Below, piece by piece: positions 15,477 through 21,577 of a stretch of 21,577 bases of DNA. Position numbers and translations under genes: made by a program. Each line of letters starts with the position of its first letter. Position 1 is the stretch's first letter. The DNA is taken from positions 1-21,577 of the forward strand of contig JALVCR010000282.1 in the NCBI GenBank assembly GCA_027009865.1, read 5' to 3'. Source of the stretch: Campylobacterales bacterium. GTDB taxonomy: Bacteria > Campylobacterota > Campylobacteria > Campylobacterales > JAADDG01. Below the pieces are notes generated by a model, which was given only the letters and a program-made list of their open reading frames with translations, was not told the DNA's origin and made no database searches.

Positions 15477-15485
15477 ATTATATCA
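15477..15485 (-). promoter_or_regulatory. Extended -10 promoter of the small acidic gene
   Basis: On the minus strand TG-A-TATAAT (15485 down to 15477) forms an extended -10 element. A transcript would start near 15470, giving a short leader that contains the AAGGA ribosome binding site of the 62-residue protein. Confidence 0.5.
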
Positions 15486-15505
15486 TAATATCTTAAATTT
15501 TTAAT

Positions 15506-15568
15506 TAAAATATTTTAGTCAGAAATATTTTATATTTATAAAATATTTAACTGTCGATAAATATTTTA
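15506..15568. repeat. Cluster of four AAATATTTTA palindromic units
   Basis: The unit AAATATTTTA or its complement occurs at 15508-15517, 15523-15532, 15539-15548 (inverted) and 15559-15568, with centres 15, 16 and 20 bases apart. The middle two form a near-perfect palindrome, 12-bp arms with a 2-base centre (15523-15548). The first lies in a 12-bp perfect palindrome (15506-15517). The cluster sits between the divergent small acidic gene and the CbiM-like gene and could be a multi-site operator. The local composition is almost entirely A and T, which raises the chance of coincidence. Confidence 0.5.
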
Positions 15569-15594
15569 AATATAAGAATTAAATATATTAATAA

Positions 15595-15638
15595 TAATCT
15601 TTAAAAAGATTACTTTTTGTCTAAATTCTATTTATATA
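15595..15638 (+). promoter_or_regulatory. Dyad and possible promoter upstream of the CbiM-like gene
   Basis: TAATCTTT and AAAGATTA (15595-15612) form an 8-bp inverted repeat with a 2-base centre. TATATA at 15633-15638 could be a -10 element, with the dyad then overlapping the -35 region. The resulting leader of about 100 bases (15645-15746) is U-rich, with no recognised riboswitch and only the weak in-frame extension of the downstream gene. Confidence 0.3.
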
Positions 15639-15746
15639 GGGTTCACAATGTTTAATATTAAATTCGGCTTTTTGAGATTTTTTTTTATCGATTTTTTGTT
15701 TTATTTGGGTAGAATTAAATTTATAAATCAAAAAAAAGGAGAGTGC

Positions 15747-16463
15747 ATGCATATAGAACCCGGTATGGTTATACCTCCGAAAGTTGCTATGGCAAATATG
15801 GCAGCGGTAGGAGTTATAGGTTACTATTTGAGAGATTGGGTATCTTTTAAAGATATTAAAAAAAGTATTCTAAATCTTGGGAGAACCGCATTGGCGGCTT
15901 TATGGTTTTTACTGATGATGCAGTTTTTGCCACATTTTCCGGTAGGTCCAAGCGAATGGCATATGGTAAGTTTTTTGATTATGTATCTTATTTTCGGTTT
16001 CACTCCAACTCTTTATGGTTTTGCAATTAGTTTGGCAATTCAGGCTACGCCTATTTTTGAGCCACAAGATATGGTTCATTTGGGAATAAATTTCCTCTCT
16101 TTGGCTGTTCCTTTAATAATAGTTCATAATATTTACAAAAATAAGGTTTGGAAAATTACAACAGGCGATCTATCAAAAAGTATGACAAGAGATATAAAAG
16201 ATGGAATAAACTATTTTGATCTTGTGAAAATTGATACAACTTATTATGTCTTGATGAGTTTAATGGTTCTATTTTGGCTAAGCTGGGGAGGAGTTTTAGA
16301 GCATCCTGCAGAAGGCTGGCTTAAATTTATGTCCTCATATGCGATAAATTTGGTTATAGAGCCTTTGGTTACGGTAGTTTTGGTTAAAACACTTCTTAAA
16401 TTTAAAGATTCCTATTTTATAAACAATTACACAACCGTAAAAGAGATAAAGTGTGCTTGTTAA
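15747..16463 (+). CDS. CbiM/NikM-like metal transport membrane protein
   Basis: A 238-residue membrane protein with about six hydrophobic segments. It resembles the substrate-specific component CbiM/NikM of energy-coupling-factor cobalt/nickel importers. The family's N-terminus Met-His-Ile is present (MHIEPGMVIPP); in NikM structures the Met1 amine and His2 bind the metal. FPVGPSEWHMVSFL (64-77) matches the FPV...GTSGHLLG block, so His72 corresponds to the third ligand. HLGINFLSLAV (111-121) matches the LGxNxxNMA segment. The frame extends upstream to 15648, but the ATG at 15747 is required by the MHI N-terminus and has AAGGAG (15736-15741) five bases ahead. It ends in Cys-Ala-Cys. No CbiN, CbiQ or CbiO partner is nearby, and the family motifs are diverged, so the substrate is uncertain. 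Confidence 0.7.
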   Translation: MHIEPGMVIPPKVAMANMAAVGVIGYYLRDWVSFKDIKKSILNLGRTALAALWFLLMMQFLPHFPVGPSEWHMVSFLIMYLIFGFTPTLYGFAISLAIQATPIFEPQDMVHLGINFLSLAVPLIIVHNIYKNKVWKITTGDLSKSMTRDIKDGINYFDLVKIDTTYYVLMSLMVLFWLSWGGVLEHPAEGWLKFMSSYAINLVIEPLVTVVLVKTLLKFKDSYFINNYTTVKEIKCAC

Positions 16464-16492
16464 ATTTTCGCTCCCAAAAGGGAGCGAAAATT
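16463..16492. terminator. Strong bidirectional terminator, CbiM-like / glnK
   Basis: A perfect 13-bp stem (16463-16475 with 16480-16492) closes an AAAA loop. Its GC-rich core is CGCTCCC/GGGAGCG, and A and T runs flank it on both sides. It overlaps the last base of the CbiM-like stop codon and the glnK stop codon, and serves both convergent units. Confidence 0.92.
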
Positions 16493-16829
16493 ATAAAGCT
16501 TCCTCGTTTTCTTCGCCTGTTCTTATTCTAATAACTCTCTCTACCTTGCTTACGAAGATTTTTCCGTCTCCTATTTTGCCGGTTTTTGCTTTTGTTTTTA
16601 TAATCTCTACAGCTTTTTCCAAGAAAGGTTCTGAAACCACTATCTCTATTTTAACTTTTGGCAAGAAATCTACTATATATTCCGCTCCTCTGTAAAGTTC
16701 GCTGTGTCCTTGCTGCCTTCCGTAGCCTTTTACCTCTATAACGGTCATTCCCTCTATACCTTCGGCTACAAGCTCCTCTTTTACATCTTCAAGTTTAAAA
16801 GGCTTTATAATTGCTTCTATTTTATACAT
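16491..16829 (-). CDS. glnK: Nitrogen regulatory protein PII (GlnK type)
   Basis: A 112-residue PII signalling protein that senses 2-oxoglutarate and ATP/ADP and, in GlnK proteins, blocks the ammonium channel. The N-terminus MYKIEAIIKPFKLEDVKE is typical. The T-loop holds GRQQGHSELYRGAEY (37-51) with the conserved Tyr51, the uridylylation site in many bacteria. The B-loop TGKIGDGKIFV is at 83-93. Whether Tyr51 is modified here cannot be told; no GlnD gene is in the window. The ATG has AAGGAG seven bases upstream. The gene follows amt after 10 bases, so the two are surely co-transcribed; the order amt-glnK is the reverse of E. coli glnK-amtB. Confidence 0.95.
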   Translation of the reverse strand: MYKIEAIIKPFKLEDVKEELVAEGIEGMTVIEVKGYGRQQGHSELYRGAEYIVDFLPKVKIEIVVSEPFLEKAVEIIKTKAKTGKIGDGKIFVSKVERVIRIRTGEENEEAL

Positions 16830-16839
16830 TTACGACTCC

Positions 16840-18105
16840 TTATAGATTTAAGGCTTTTTCGCCATGAGTTGTTTCGTCAAGTCCTATTTGCTCATCCTCT
16901 TCATTTACTCTTCCGCCTCCGGTGAGTAAGCTTGATACAAAATATACTACCGCAGTCATTATAGCGCTATATACTACAGTTAGTAAAACAGCTTTTATCT
17001 GAGCTAAAAGTTGAGATCCTAAATTGAAATTCTCAGGCATTGCATAAGAGGCTATAAACAAAGCCGTAGCTATTGAGCCCCAAATTCCTACCAATCCGTG
17101 AACCCAAAACGCATCTAAAGAATCGTCTACTTTAAATAATTTTTTGATTTTGGAAACTCCCAAAAATCCCAAAACTCCTCCAACAAAACCTATAATGATG
17201 GCTCCTACTACTCCTGCCGTTCCGGAAGCTGGCGTAATCGCTACAAGTCCTGCAACTGCTCCTGAAGCTCCGCCCACTAATGTCGGTTTTTTATAAACTA
17301 TCCACTCAGCTAACAGCCATCCTATAACTCCCAAAGAGGCTGCCACATTTGTTACCAAAAACGCAGATGCCGCTGTGCCGTCTGCTGCAACTTCACTTCC
17401 GGCGTTAAATCCGAACCATCCAAACCAAAGAAGAGCCGCTCCAAGAACAGATAGAATTGGAGAGAATGGTTTAATAGCCGTTTTTTGATAATCTTTTCTC
17501 TTTCCAACAAGCATAGCCAAAACAAATCCTGCCACACCGGCGTTAATATGAACAACAGTTCCGCCCGCAAAATCTATTTCGCCAAAATTTAGAGTCTCTC
17601 CGCCTCCCCATGCCCAGTGGGTTACTGGAGCGTAAACAACCAAAATCCAAAGCGCGCTGAAAATTGCGAATGTGGAAAATTTAATTCTCTCTATAACCGA
17701 ACCGCTTGCTATTGCTACGGTAATTGCCGCAAAAGTTCCCTGAAATGCTACAAAAAGAAGCTCTGGAATCGTTCCGTTTATAGTATTTGAATCTATTCCG
17801 CTTAAAAAGAGCTTTCCTGTTCCTATAAAATCTCCATCTCCAAAAGCTATGCTATAGCCTGCTATTACCCATACCAAAGTTCCTATGGCGTATGCCATAA
17901 GGCTCATGCCTATCGTGTTTAAGACATTTTTGCTTCTTGTCAAACCTCCATAAAAAAGAGCCAAACCAGCCGGTGTCATTAACATAACAAAAGCTGTGGC
18001 TACAAGCATCCATGCCGTATCTCCCGTATCCAATTTATTAGCTTCCCCCGCAAAAAGCGAAAGAGGCAACAAAGAGAGTAGAGTCAATTTAGACAACCTA
18101 TTCAT
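16840..18105 (-). CDS. amt: Ammonium transporter
   Basis: A 421-residue Amt/Mep/Rh channel for ammonium uptake across the inner membrane. A probable signal sequence (1-19, ending SLFA) precedes eleven expected transmembrane helices. The pore's twin histidines are His186 in DFAGGTVVHINAG and His336 in FWVHGLVG, and Asp178 corresponds to the conserved Asp160 of E. coli AmtB. Other family blocks are GLALFYGGLTRSKN (47-60), SGSVIERIKF (134-143) and LWFGWFGFNAGS (226-237). A short acidic cytoplasmic tail ends the protein. AAGGAG lies six bases before the ATG. It is paired with glnK, whose product should gate it. Confidence 0.96.
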   Translation of the reverse strand: MNRLSKLTLLSLLPLSLFAGEANKLDTGDTAWMLVATAFVMLMTPAGLALFYGGLTRSKNVLNTIGMSLMAYAIGTLVWVIAGYSIAFGDGDFIGTGKLFLSGIDSNTINGTIPELLFVAFQGTFAAITVAIASGSVIERIKFSTFAIFSALWILVVYAPVTHWAWGGGETLNFGEIDFAGGTVVHINAGVAGFVLAMLVGKRKDYQKTAIKPFSPILSVLGAALLWFGWFGFNAGSEVAADGTAASAFLVTNVAASLGVIGWLLAEWIVYKKPTLVGGASGAVAGLVAITPASGTAGVVGAIIIGFVGGVLGFLGVSKIKKLFKVDDSLDAFWVHGLVGIWGSIATALFIASYAMPENFNLGSQLLAQIKAVLLTVVYSAIMTAVVYFVSSLLTGGGRVNEEDEQIGLDETTHGEKALNL

Positions 18106-18286
18106 CTGTTCTCCTTAATAATTTATTTCGATAAAAATAATATCATTAAAAAATACAAAAAAACGCTATTTTACTGATTAAAAAATAGGCAAAATATTTA
18201 TTGCCATATAAATATTTCTATCTATTTAACAATTTTTCCACAATTAGATGATATAATTTGACATAAATTTTTTTAAAGGAGTTAAA
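18106..18286. promoter_or_regulatory. Divergent control region, amt-glnK / HhH protein
   Basis: This 181-base AT-rich region holds three recognisable elements. TATAAT at 18252-18257 (plus) is followed by AAAGGAG (18275-18281) for the HhH gene. TATTAT on the minus strand (18142-18137) is a plausible -10 for amt. An interrupted dyad, GGCAA (18188-18192) with TTGCC (18201-18205), lies about 85 bases upstream of amt. No sigma54 element with correct spacing was found. Regulation of amt by nitrogen is expected from the family but is not shown by the sequence. Confidence 0.45.
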
Positions 18287-18691
18287 ATGTTTAGAAAGTT
18301 GTTAATTGCAATGCTTTTTACCGCTTCTATGCTTTTTGCCATTAATTTAAACACAGCTTCCAAAGAGGAGCTTATGAGCATTAAAGGAATAGGGGCGAAG
18401 AAGGCTGAGGCTATTATAAAATACAGAAAGACGCACAAAATAAAGAGTGCTGAAGATTTGAAAAATATTAAAGGAATTGGGGATAATATCGTAAATAATG
18501 TAAAAAAAGGTATTAAAAATAAATCTCCTAAAAAAGCTTCTAAAAAAACTAAAAAATCAAAAACTTCAACAAAATCGAAAACAAAAAAGGCCTCTTCCAA
18601 AACAAAAGAGAGTGTAAAAAAGAGAGCTAAAAAACATTCTTCTAAAAAAGAGTCAAAAAGCAAATCTTCAAAAGAGAAGGTAAAACATTAA
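18287..18691 (+). CDS. ComEA-like secreted helix-hairpin-helix protein with Lys-rich tail
   Basis: A 134-residue protein with a signal peptide (about 1-18, MFRKLLIAMLFTASMLFA) and a tandem helix-hairpin-helix domain resembling ComEA. INLNTASKEEL opens it, followed by the hairpins IKGIGAKKA (32-40) and IKGIGDNIV (61-69). ComEA binds incoming double-stranded DNA in the periplasm during natural transformation. Residues 77-134 form a long tail with 26 Lys and 14 Ser in 58 positions, very low in hydrophobic residues and reminiscent of histone H1 tails. Such a tail is not part of classical ComEA. The gene stands alone, with its own promoter, a strong AAAGGAG and a terminator, and no other competence gene nearby, so a role in DNA uptake is inferred from the domain only. 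Confidence 0.82.
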   Translation: MFRKLLIAMLFTASMLFAINLNTASKEELMSIKGIGAKKAEAIIKYRKTHKIKSAEDLKNIKGIGDNIVNNVKKGIKNKSPKKASKKTKKSKTSTKSKTKKASSKTKESVKKRAKKHSSKKESKSKSSKEKVKH

Positions 18692-18694
18692 TAA

Positions 18695-18715
18695 AAAAGG
18701 GGGATTTCCCCTTTT
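18695..18715. terminator. Bidirectional terminator, HhH gene / flgE
   Basis: AAAAGGGG (18695-18702) pairs perfectly with CCCCTTTT (18708-18715) around a 5-base loop. The T-run follows the GC stem in both directions. The element lies 4 bases after the HhH stop codon and overlaps the flgE stop codon (18716-18714). Confidence 0.85.
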
Positions 18716-20528
18716 ACTGTTTAAGTTGCAAAAGAGTGTTTAACATCTGATCAGAAGTTGTAATAGTTTTTGAATTTGCCTGAAAACCTCTTTGAACCAC
18801 GATAAGCTGAGTTAAGCTTCTGCTTAAATCCACATTGCTCATCTCAAGAGCGCTTGATTGGATAAAACCTCTTCCTCCTATAGCCGCTTCCCCTATCAAA
18901 GCCGCTCCCGAATTTGCCGTTTCTGAAAAGAGGCTGTTTCCTTCGCTTTGAAGTCCTGAATTGTTGGTAAATCTTGCCATTGCTACTTTGGCTAAAGACA
19001 TATTTCTTCCGTTTGAGAAATTGCCTATTACTGTCCCGCTTTCATCTATGCTGATTCCTATTAAATCTCCGCTTTGATATCCGTCTTGAGTTATGCTTGC
19101 GGTATTGCTTCTTGCATCAAAACTTGTAAGCCCGTCAAAATCGTTTGCCGAGCCAAATTTTAGATCTATTATCTGATTTGGAGCAGAACCGTTGTTTGCC
19201 GTGTATGTTATGCTTGAAGGCGTGTAGGAGGATAAAGAGCCGTCTTTATTGAAGGTTATTTGTCCATCTATTTCGTTTGGCACTATTTTTCCGTTTATAT
19301 CTCCCGGCTCTGGAACTGAAATTTTCATATCCCATACAGTTCCAACTTTCGTGCCGTTTTGATCTCTTTTGTAGCCAGCTTTTCTAAATTCGAATCTAAC
19401 TGTATGTTTTGTTCCCAAAGAGTCGTAAATATCTATACTTGACGCGTAAGTTGCGGCATTTATTATTTGAGATACGCGGCTTACGGTGCTTTTTGCCGGA
19501 AGCTCTCCCGATAGCGATTTAAAGGCTTCTGTAAATCTGATATTTTCTACTGTGTTGTTATCTTCTATTGAGGAGATTACAATATTTAAATCGTTTGCTG
19601 AATTTGGATCTGAGTTTTGTATTTCATATTTTCCTCTGTCGTTTACTACAACTTTTACTGTATTTTCTGTTTGTCTTGCAAGATTTTGAAGAGCGGCTCT
19701 TAAATCTTCTGTAGTTTTAAATCTGTAAACACCGCTTGCACCTGTGGTATCTACTTTTGCAGAATCGTTTGTATATCTAAACTCCTTTGTAGTTTGTCCG
19801 CCGTCAAAACTTACATTTATTCCCTGTCCCTCTTGAAGATTAAAAGCTTCTCCCTTTTCATTAAATAAAACTTCAAAATCATCTATTTTTTCATCATCTT
19901 TTGTATTTATTTGGTTATCTGCTCCGGCTATTCCATTTATATCGTCTAATTCTCTTATTGGAGATTTGCTGACTATTTTATCTCCCGAATTTAGATTTGC
20001 TTTTAAAGCTATAAAAGAGCTTGGATTAGCGGGAGCTGTTAATCCTGGGGAGATTTCTATATTTCTAACCGAAGTGGTCGGATCTATTTTACCTGTTTGA
20101 GAATCTCTAACCCATCCTTGGACTACATATCCATTATTATCTACGAGATTTCCCTTCGCGTCAAAAGTAAAATCTCCGCTTCTTGAATATTTAAAAGTTC
20201 TTCCTCCATCGCCGCTTAGAACAAAGAATCCATCTCCTTGAATGGCAAGATCGGTATTTTTATCGGTTGTTTTGATAGAGCCTTGCGAGAAGATTTTGGT
20301 AATTGCATTAACTTTCGTTCCAAGTCCCACCTGAATGGGATTTTTACCTCCCATCTCTCCTTGAGGAGCGGTGGCTATTTTGCTCGTTTGAGAAAGAAGG
20401 TCTGCAAAATTTACTCTTGAGTATTTATATCCTACCGTATTTACGTTGGCTATATTGTTTCCTTCCACATCCATAGCTACTTGATGGGCTTGAAGGCCTG
20501 TAACTCCGGCCCAAAGGGATCTCATCAT
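18714..20528 (-). CDS. flgE: Flagellar hook protein FlgE
   Basis: A 604-residue hook subunit exported by the flagellar type III system; it polymerises into the universal joint between rod and filament. The N-terminus MMRSLWAGVTGLQAHQ with VEGNNIANVNTVGYK (21-35) is the conserved D0 rod/hook motif. DLAIQGDGFFVLSGDGGRTFKYSRSGDF (about 92-119) is the FlgE/F/G signature. The C-terminus, SNVDLSRSLTQLIVVQRGFQANSKTI and then TTSDQMLNTLL, forms the matching D0 helix. The middle (about 180-470) is the variable, surface-exposed region. Length is within the range of Campylobacterota FlgE. The first of two adjacent ATGs (20528, 20525) is used, with AAGGA upstream. It has its own sigma54-type promoter and lies behind a second hook-type gene. 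Confidence 0.94.
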   Translation of the reverse strand: MMRSLWAGVTGLQAHQVAMDVEGNNIANVNTVGYKYSRVNFADLLSQTSKIATAPQGEMGGKNPIQVGLGTKVNAITKIFSQGSIKTTDKNTDLAIQGDGFFVLSGDGGRTFKYSRSGDFTFDAKGNLVDNNGYVVQGWVRDSQTGKIDPTTSVRNIEISPGLTAPANPSSFIALKANLNSGDKIVSKSPIRELDDINGIAGADNQINTKDDEKIDDFEVLFNEKGEAFNLQEGQGINVSFDGGQTTKEFRYTNDSAKVDTTGASGVYRFKTTEDLRAALQNLARQTENTVKVVVNDRGKYEIQNSDPNSANDLNIVISSIEDNNTVENIRFTEAFKSLSGELPAKSTVSRVSQIINAATYASSIDIYDSLGTKHTVRFEFRKAGYKRDQNGTKVGTVWDMKISVPEPGDINGKIVPNEIDGQITFNKDGSLSSYTPSSITYTANNGSAPNQIIDLKFGSANDFDGLTSFDARSNTASITQDGYQSGDLIGISIDESGTVIGNFSNGRNMSLAKVAMARFTNNSGLQSEGNSLFSETANSGAALIGEAAIGGRGFIQSSALEMSNVDLSRSLTQLIVVQRGFQANSKTITTSDQMLNTLLQLKQ

Positions 20529-20575
20529 CTTTTAATCCTTTATTTTGCCTTTATAAAAACTCCTCTTTTAAATCA

Positions 20576-20591
20576 AGCAAAATGTGTGCCT
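20576..20591 (-). promoter_or_regulatory. Sigma54 (RpoN) promoter of flgE
   Basis: On the minus strand the sequence reads A-GGCAC-ACATT-TTGC-T, against the consensus TGGCAC-N5-TTGC-W. GG (20590-20589) and GC (20578-20577) are exactly 10 bases apart. Transcription would start near 20565, giving a leader of about 37 bases. The -24 element overlaps the TAG stop of the upstream hook-type gene. RpoN control of flgE-class genes is established in Campylobacter and Helicobacter. Confidence 0.82.
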
Positions 20592-21577
20592 ACTTTTTCA
20601 TATTTATGGCTTTTTGAATCATCTGATCGCTTGTAGTTATGCTTTTTGCGTTTGCATCAAAGGCTTTTTGCATTACTATAAGCCTTGTTAGGGATTCGCT
20701 TAATTGAACGTTTGAAGTCTCTAAGGTTTTGGATAAAATTTTGGACTCTTCTATAACATTTCCGTTTTTGTCTTTATAAAATTTGGGCTCTCCGCTGTTT
20801 GGAGTCGGTTCATAGATAGTGGGGGTTACTTTATGAAGCCCTTGATCGTTTTGAAAATGGTAAATTGCCACCTTTGCTACGGGAGTGCTTTTGCCGTTAC
20901 TAAATGCCGCTACTATATCTCCGTTTTCTCTTATATCGTAATTTATAAGCTCTCCCTCTGGATATCCGTCTTTAGAGATAGATTTTTGTTTTGAAGCTCC
21001 ATTAAAAGAGACTATTCCATCAAACCCTCCGTTTTTTACAGCTTCGTTTGCAACTGTTCCCAAATCTATTGTAAGAGGGACTCCTTCATTGGTTAATTTT
21101 GGAATTTCTGCTTTGATTAACGCTCCCTCTTCATTAAAAGATAAAGTTCCCTCTTTTGATTCCAAGATTTTCCCTTCTTGGTTTGTTATTTGAAAAACGG
21201 CTTTCCAATCGACTCCCTTTTGTTTTTGGGGAACCACCTTTTCAAAAGTTATTATAAGTTTTCTCTTCTCTCCATTTGGAGAGATTATATCGGTTGAAAA
21301 TTTCTCTATATTTGGAATCTCTACATCTTTTTGAAGTTTTGGATCGAATCTTTTATAAACAGATGGGTCTAAATTTCCCTTTATTTGAACGAATGTTGTC
21401 GGTTTTGGAGCTATTTTTAAATTAGTTGGAAGATGGATCTTTTTTTGTAAGCCGACATCTTCTCTTTTTATCTCCTCTATCGGTGTGGCTACGCCGTTTT
21501 TTATATTATCTGCTAATGTTCCCAAAAGATAGTTTCCCTCTTCGTCAACAAGATATCCTAAAGCGTCTCTTATGAAA
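20590..21577 (-). CDS. Second FlgE-type hook/rod family protein, 5' end beyond window
   Basis: The C-terminal part of a flagellar hook-family protein; the frame is open to the right edge and the start lies outside. The first visible residues, FIRDALGYLVDEEGNYLLG, correspond to the FlgE segment after GDGFF (FTRDG...GYLV...G). The C-terminus ETSNVQLSESLTRLIVMQKAF followed by DANAKSITTSDQMIQ is the conserved D0 helix. Compared with the adjacent flgE, the middle domain is much shorter, and an extra hydrophilic segment (EPTPNSGEPKFYKDKNGNVIEES) sits just before the C-terminal helix. It could be a second hook protein (FlgE2-like), or a hook-family protein specific to Campylobacterota; FlgG or FlgF is less likely. 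The flgE gene follows 61 bases downstream on the same strand. Confidence 0.8.
   Translation of the reverse strand, partial: FIRDALGYLVDEEGNYLLGTLADNIKNGVATPIEEIKREDVGLQKKIHLPTNLKIAPKPTTFVQIKGNLDPSVYKRFDPKLQKDVEIPNIEKFSTDIISPNGEKRKLIITFEKVVPQKQKGVDWKAVFQITNQEGKILESKEGTLSFNEEGALIKAEIPKLTNEGVPLTIDLGTVANEAVKNGGFDGIVSFNGASKQKSISKDGYPEGELINYDIRENGDIVAAFSNGKSTPVAKVAIYHFQNDQGLHKVTPTIYEPTPNSGEPKFYKDKNGNVIEESKILSKTLETSNVQLSESLTRLIVMQKAFDANAKSITTSDQMIQKAINMKK

Noticed and set aside
15648..15746. N-terminal extension of 33 residues for the CbiM-like protein
   Set aside because: It is low-complexity Phe/Ile-rich and lacks a ribosome binding site at 15648. It would also bury the Met-His-Ile end that the family needs for metal binding.
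16453..16925. Plus-strand open frames of 80 and 73 codons
   Set aside because: They lie opposite glnK and the amt end, and the first begins inside the end of the CbiM-like gene just before the terminator. They have no support of their own.
18185..18210. Possible sigma54 promoter for amt (minus strand TGGCA ... TTGC)
   Set aside because: The distance between GG and GC is 13 bases instead of 10, so it cannot act as a normal -24/-12 element. It was kept only as a dyad.
1..21577. CRISPR arrays, tRNA or rRNA genes, insertion sequences
   Set aside because: No regularly spaced long repeats, cloverleaf-like sequences, rRNA landmarks or transposase motifs were seen on either strand.

Overview
The window is an AT-rich chromosomal segment that fits a Campylobacterota (epsilonproteobacterial) bacterium. 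Three things point there. The cheY-prmA-ftsH-pssA order matches the conserved order in Campylobacter jejuni and Helicobacter pylori. There is a sigma54-type promoter in front of the hook gene flgE. Arg codons are mostly AGA and Leu codons mostly TTA/TTG/CTT. The genus cannot be fixed from sequence alone. No rRNA, tRNA, insertion sequence or CRISPR array was found.

Layout. Positions 1-5215 (minus strand) hold a tightly overlapping lipooligosaccharide/LPS core operon, transcribed waaC - lpxL/htrB-like - waaE-like - waaL-like - waaG-like - waaF (cut by the left edge). From 5327 the plus strand carries a VanZ-like membrane protein, a PolB-type 3'-5' exonuclease overlapping hisH, and hisA. The cheY-prmA-ftsH-pssA run follows (7931-11848). 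Next come leuA, preceded by a short leucine-rich leader ORF, and an AMP-forming acyl-CoA ligase gene whose ribosome binding site lies in a long stem with the end of the leuA message. A small acidic minus-strand gene converges on the ligase.

The right third has a solitary CbiM-type metal-transport membrane protein (plus), an amt-glnK ammonium operon (minus), a ComEA-like secreted helix-hairpin-helix protein with a very lysine-rich tail (plus), and two tandem flagellar hook-type genes (minus; the second runs off the right edge). Three successive convergent junctions (ligase/small gene, CbiM/glnK, HhH protein/flgE) each carry an inverted-repeat terminator that overlaps the stop codons of both genes.

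The most interesting signal is regulatory and sits at 11862-12078. A consensus -10 box is followed by a strong Shine-Dalgarno, a 32-codon ORF ending in a run of rare Leu codons (NSLLLLSL), two mutually exclusive AT-rich hairpins and the leuA start. It looks like a leucine leader-peptide control element. Other points for follow-up are the leuA-ligase coupling stem (13637-13705), an apparently leaderless exonuclease-his operon (5740-5753), a cluster of palindromes upstream of the CbiM-like gene, and the histone-like tail of the ComEA-like protein. Several starts were moved to agree with Shine-Dalgarno spacing or family N-termini: waaL, hisA, pssA, leuA, the ligase and the CbiM-like gene.
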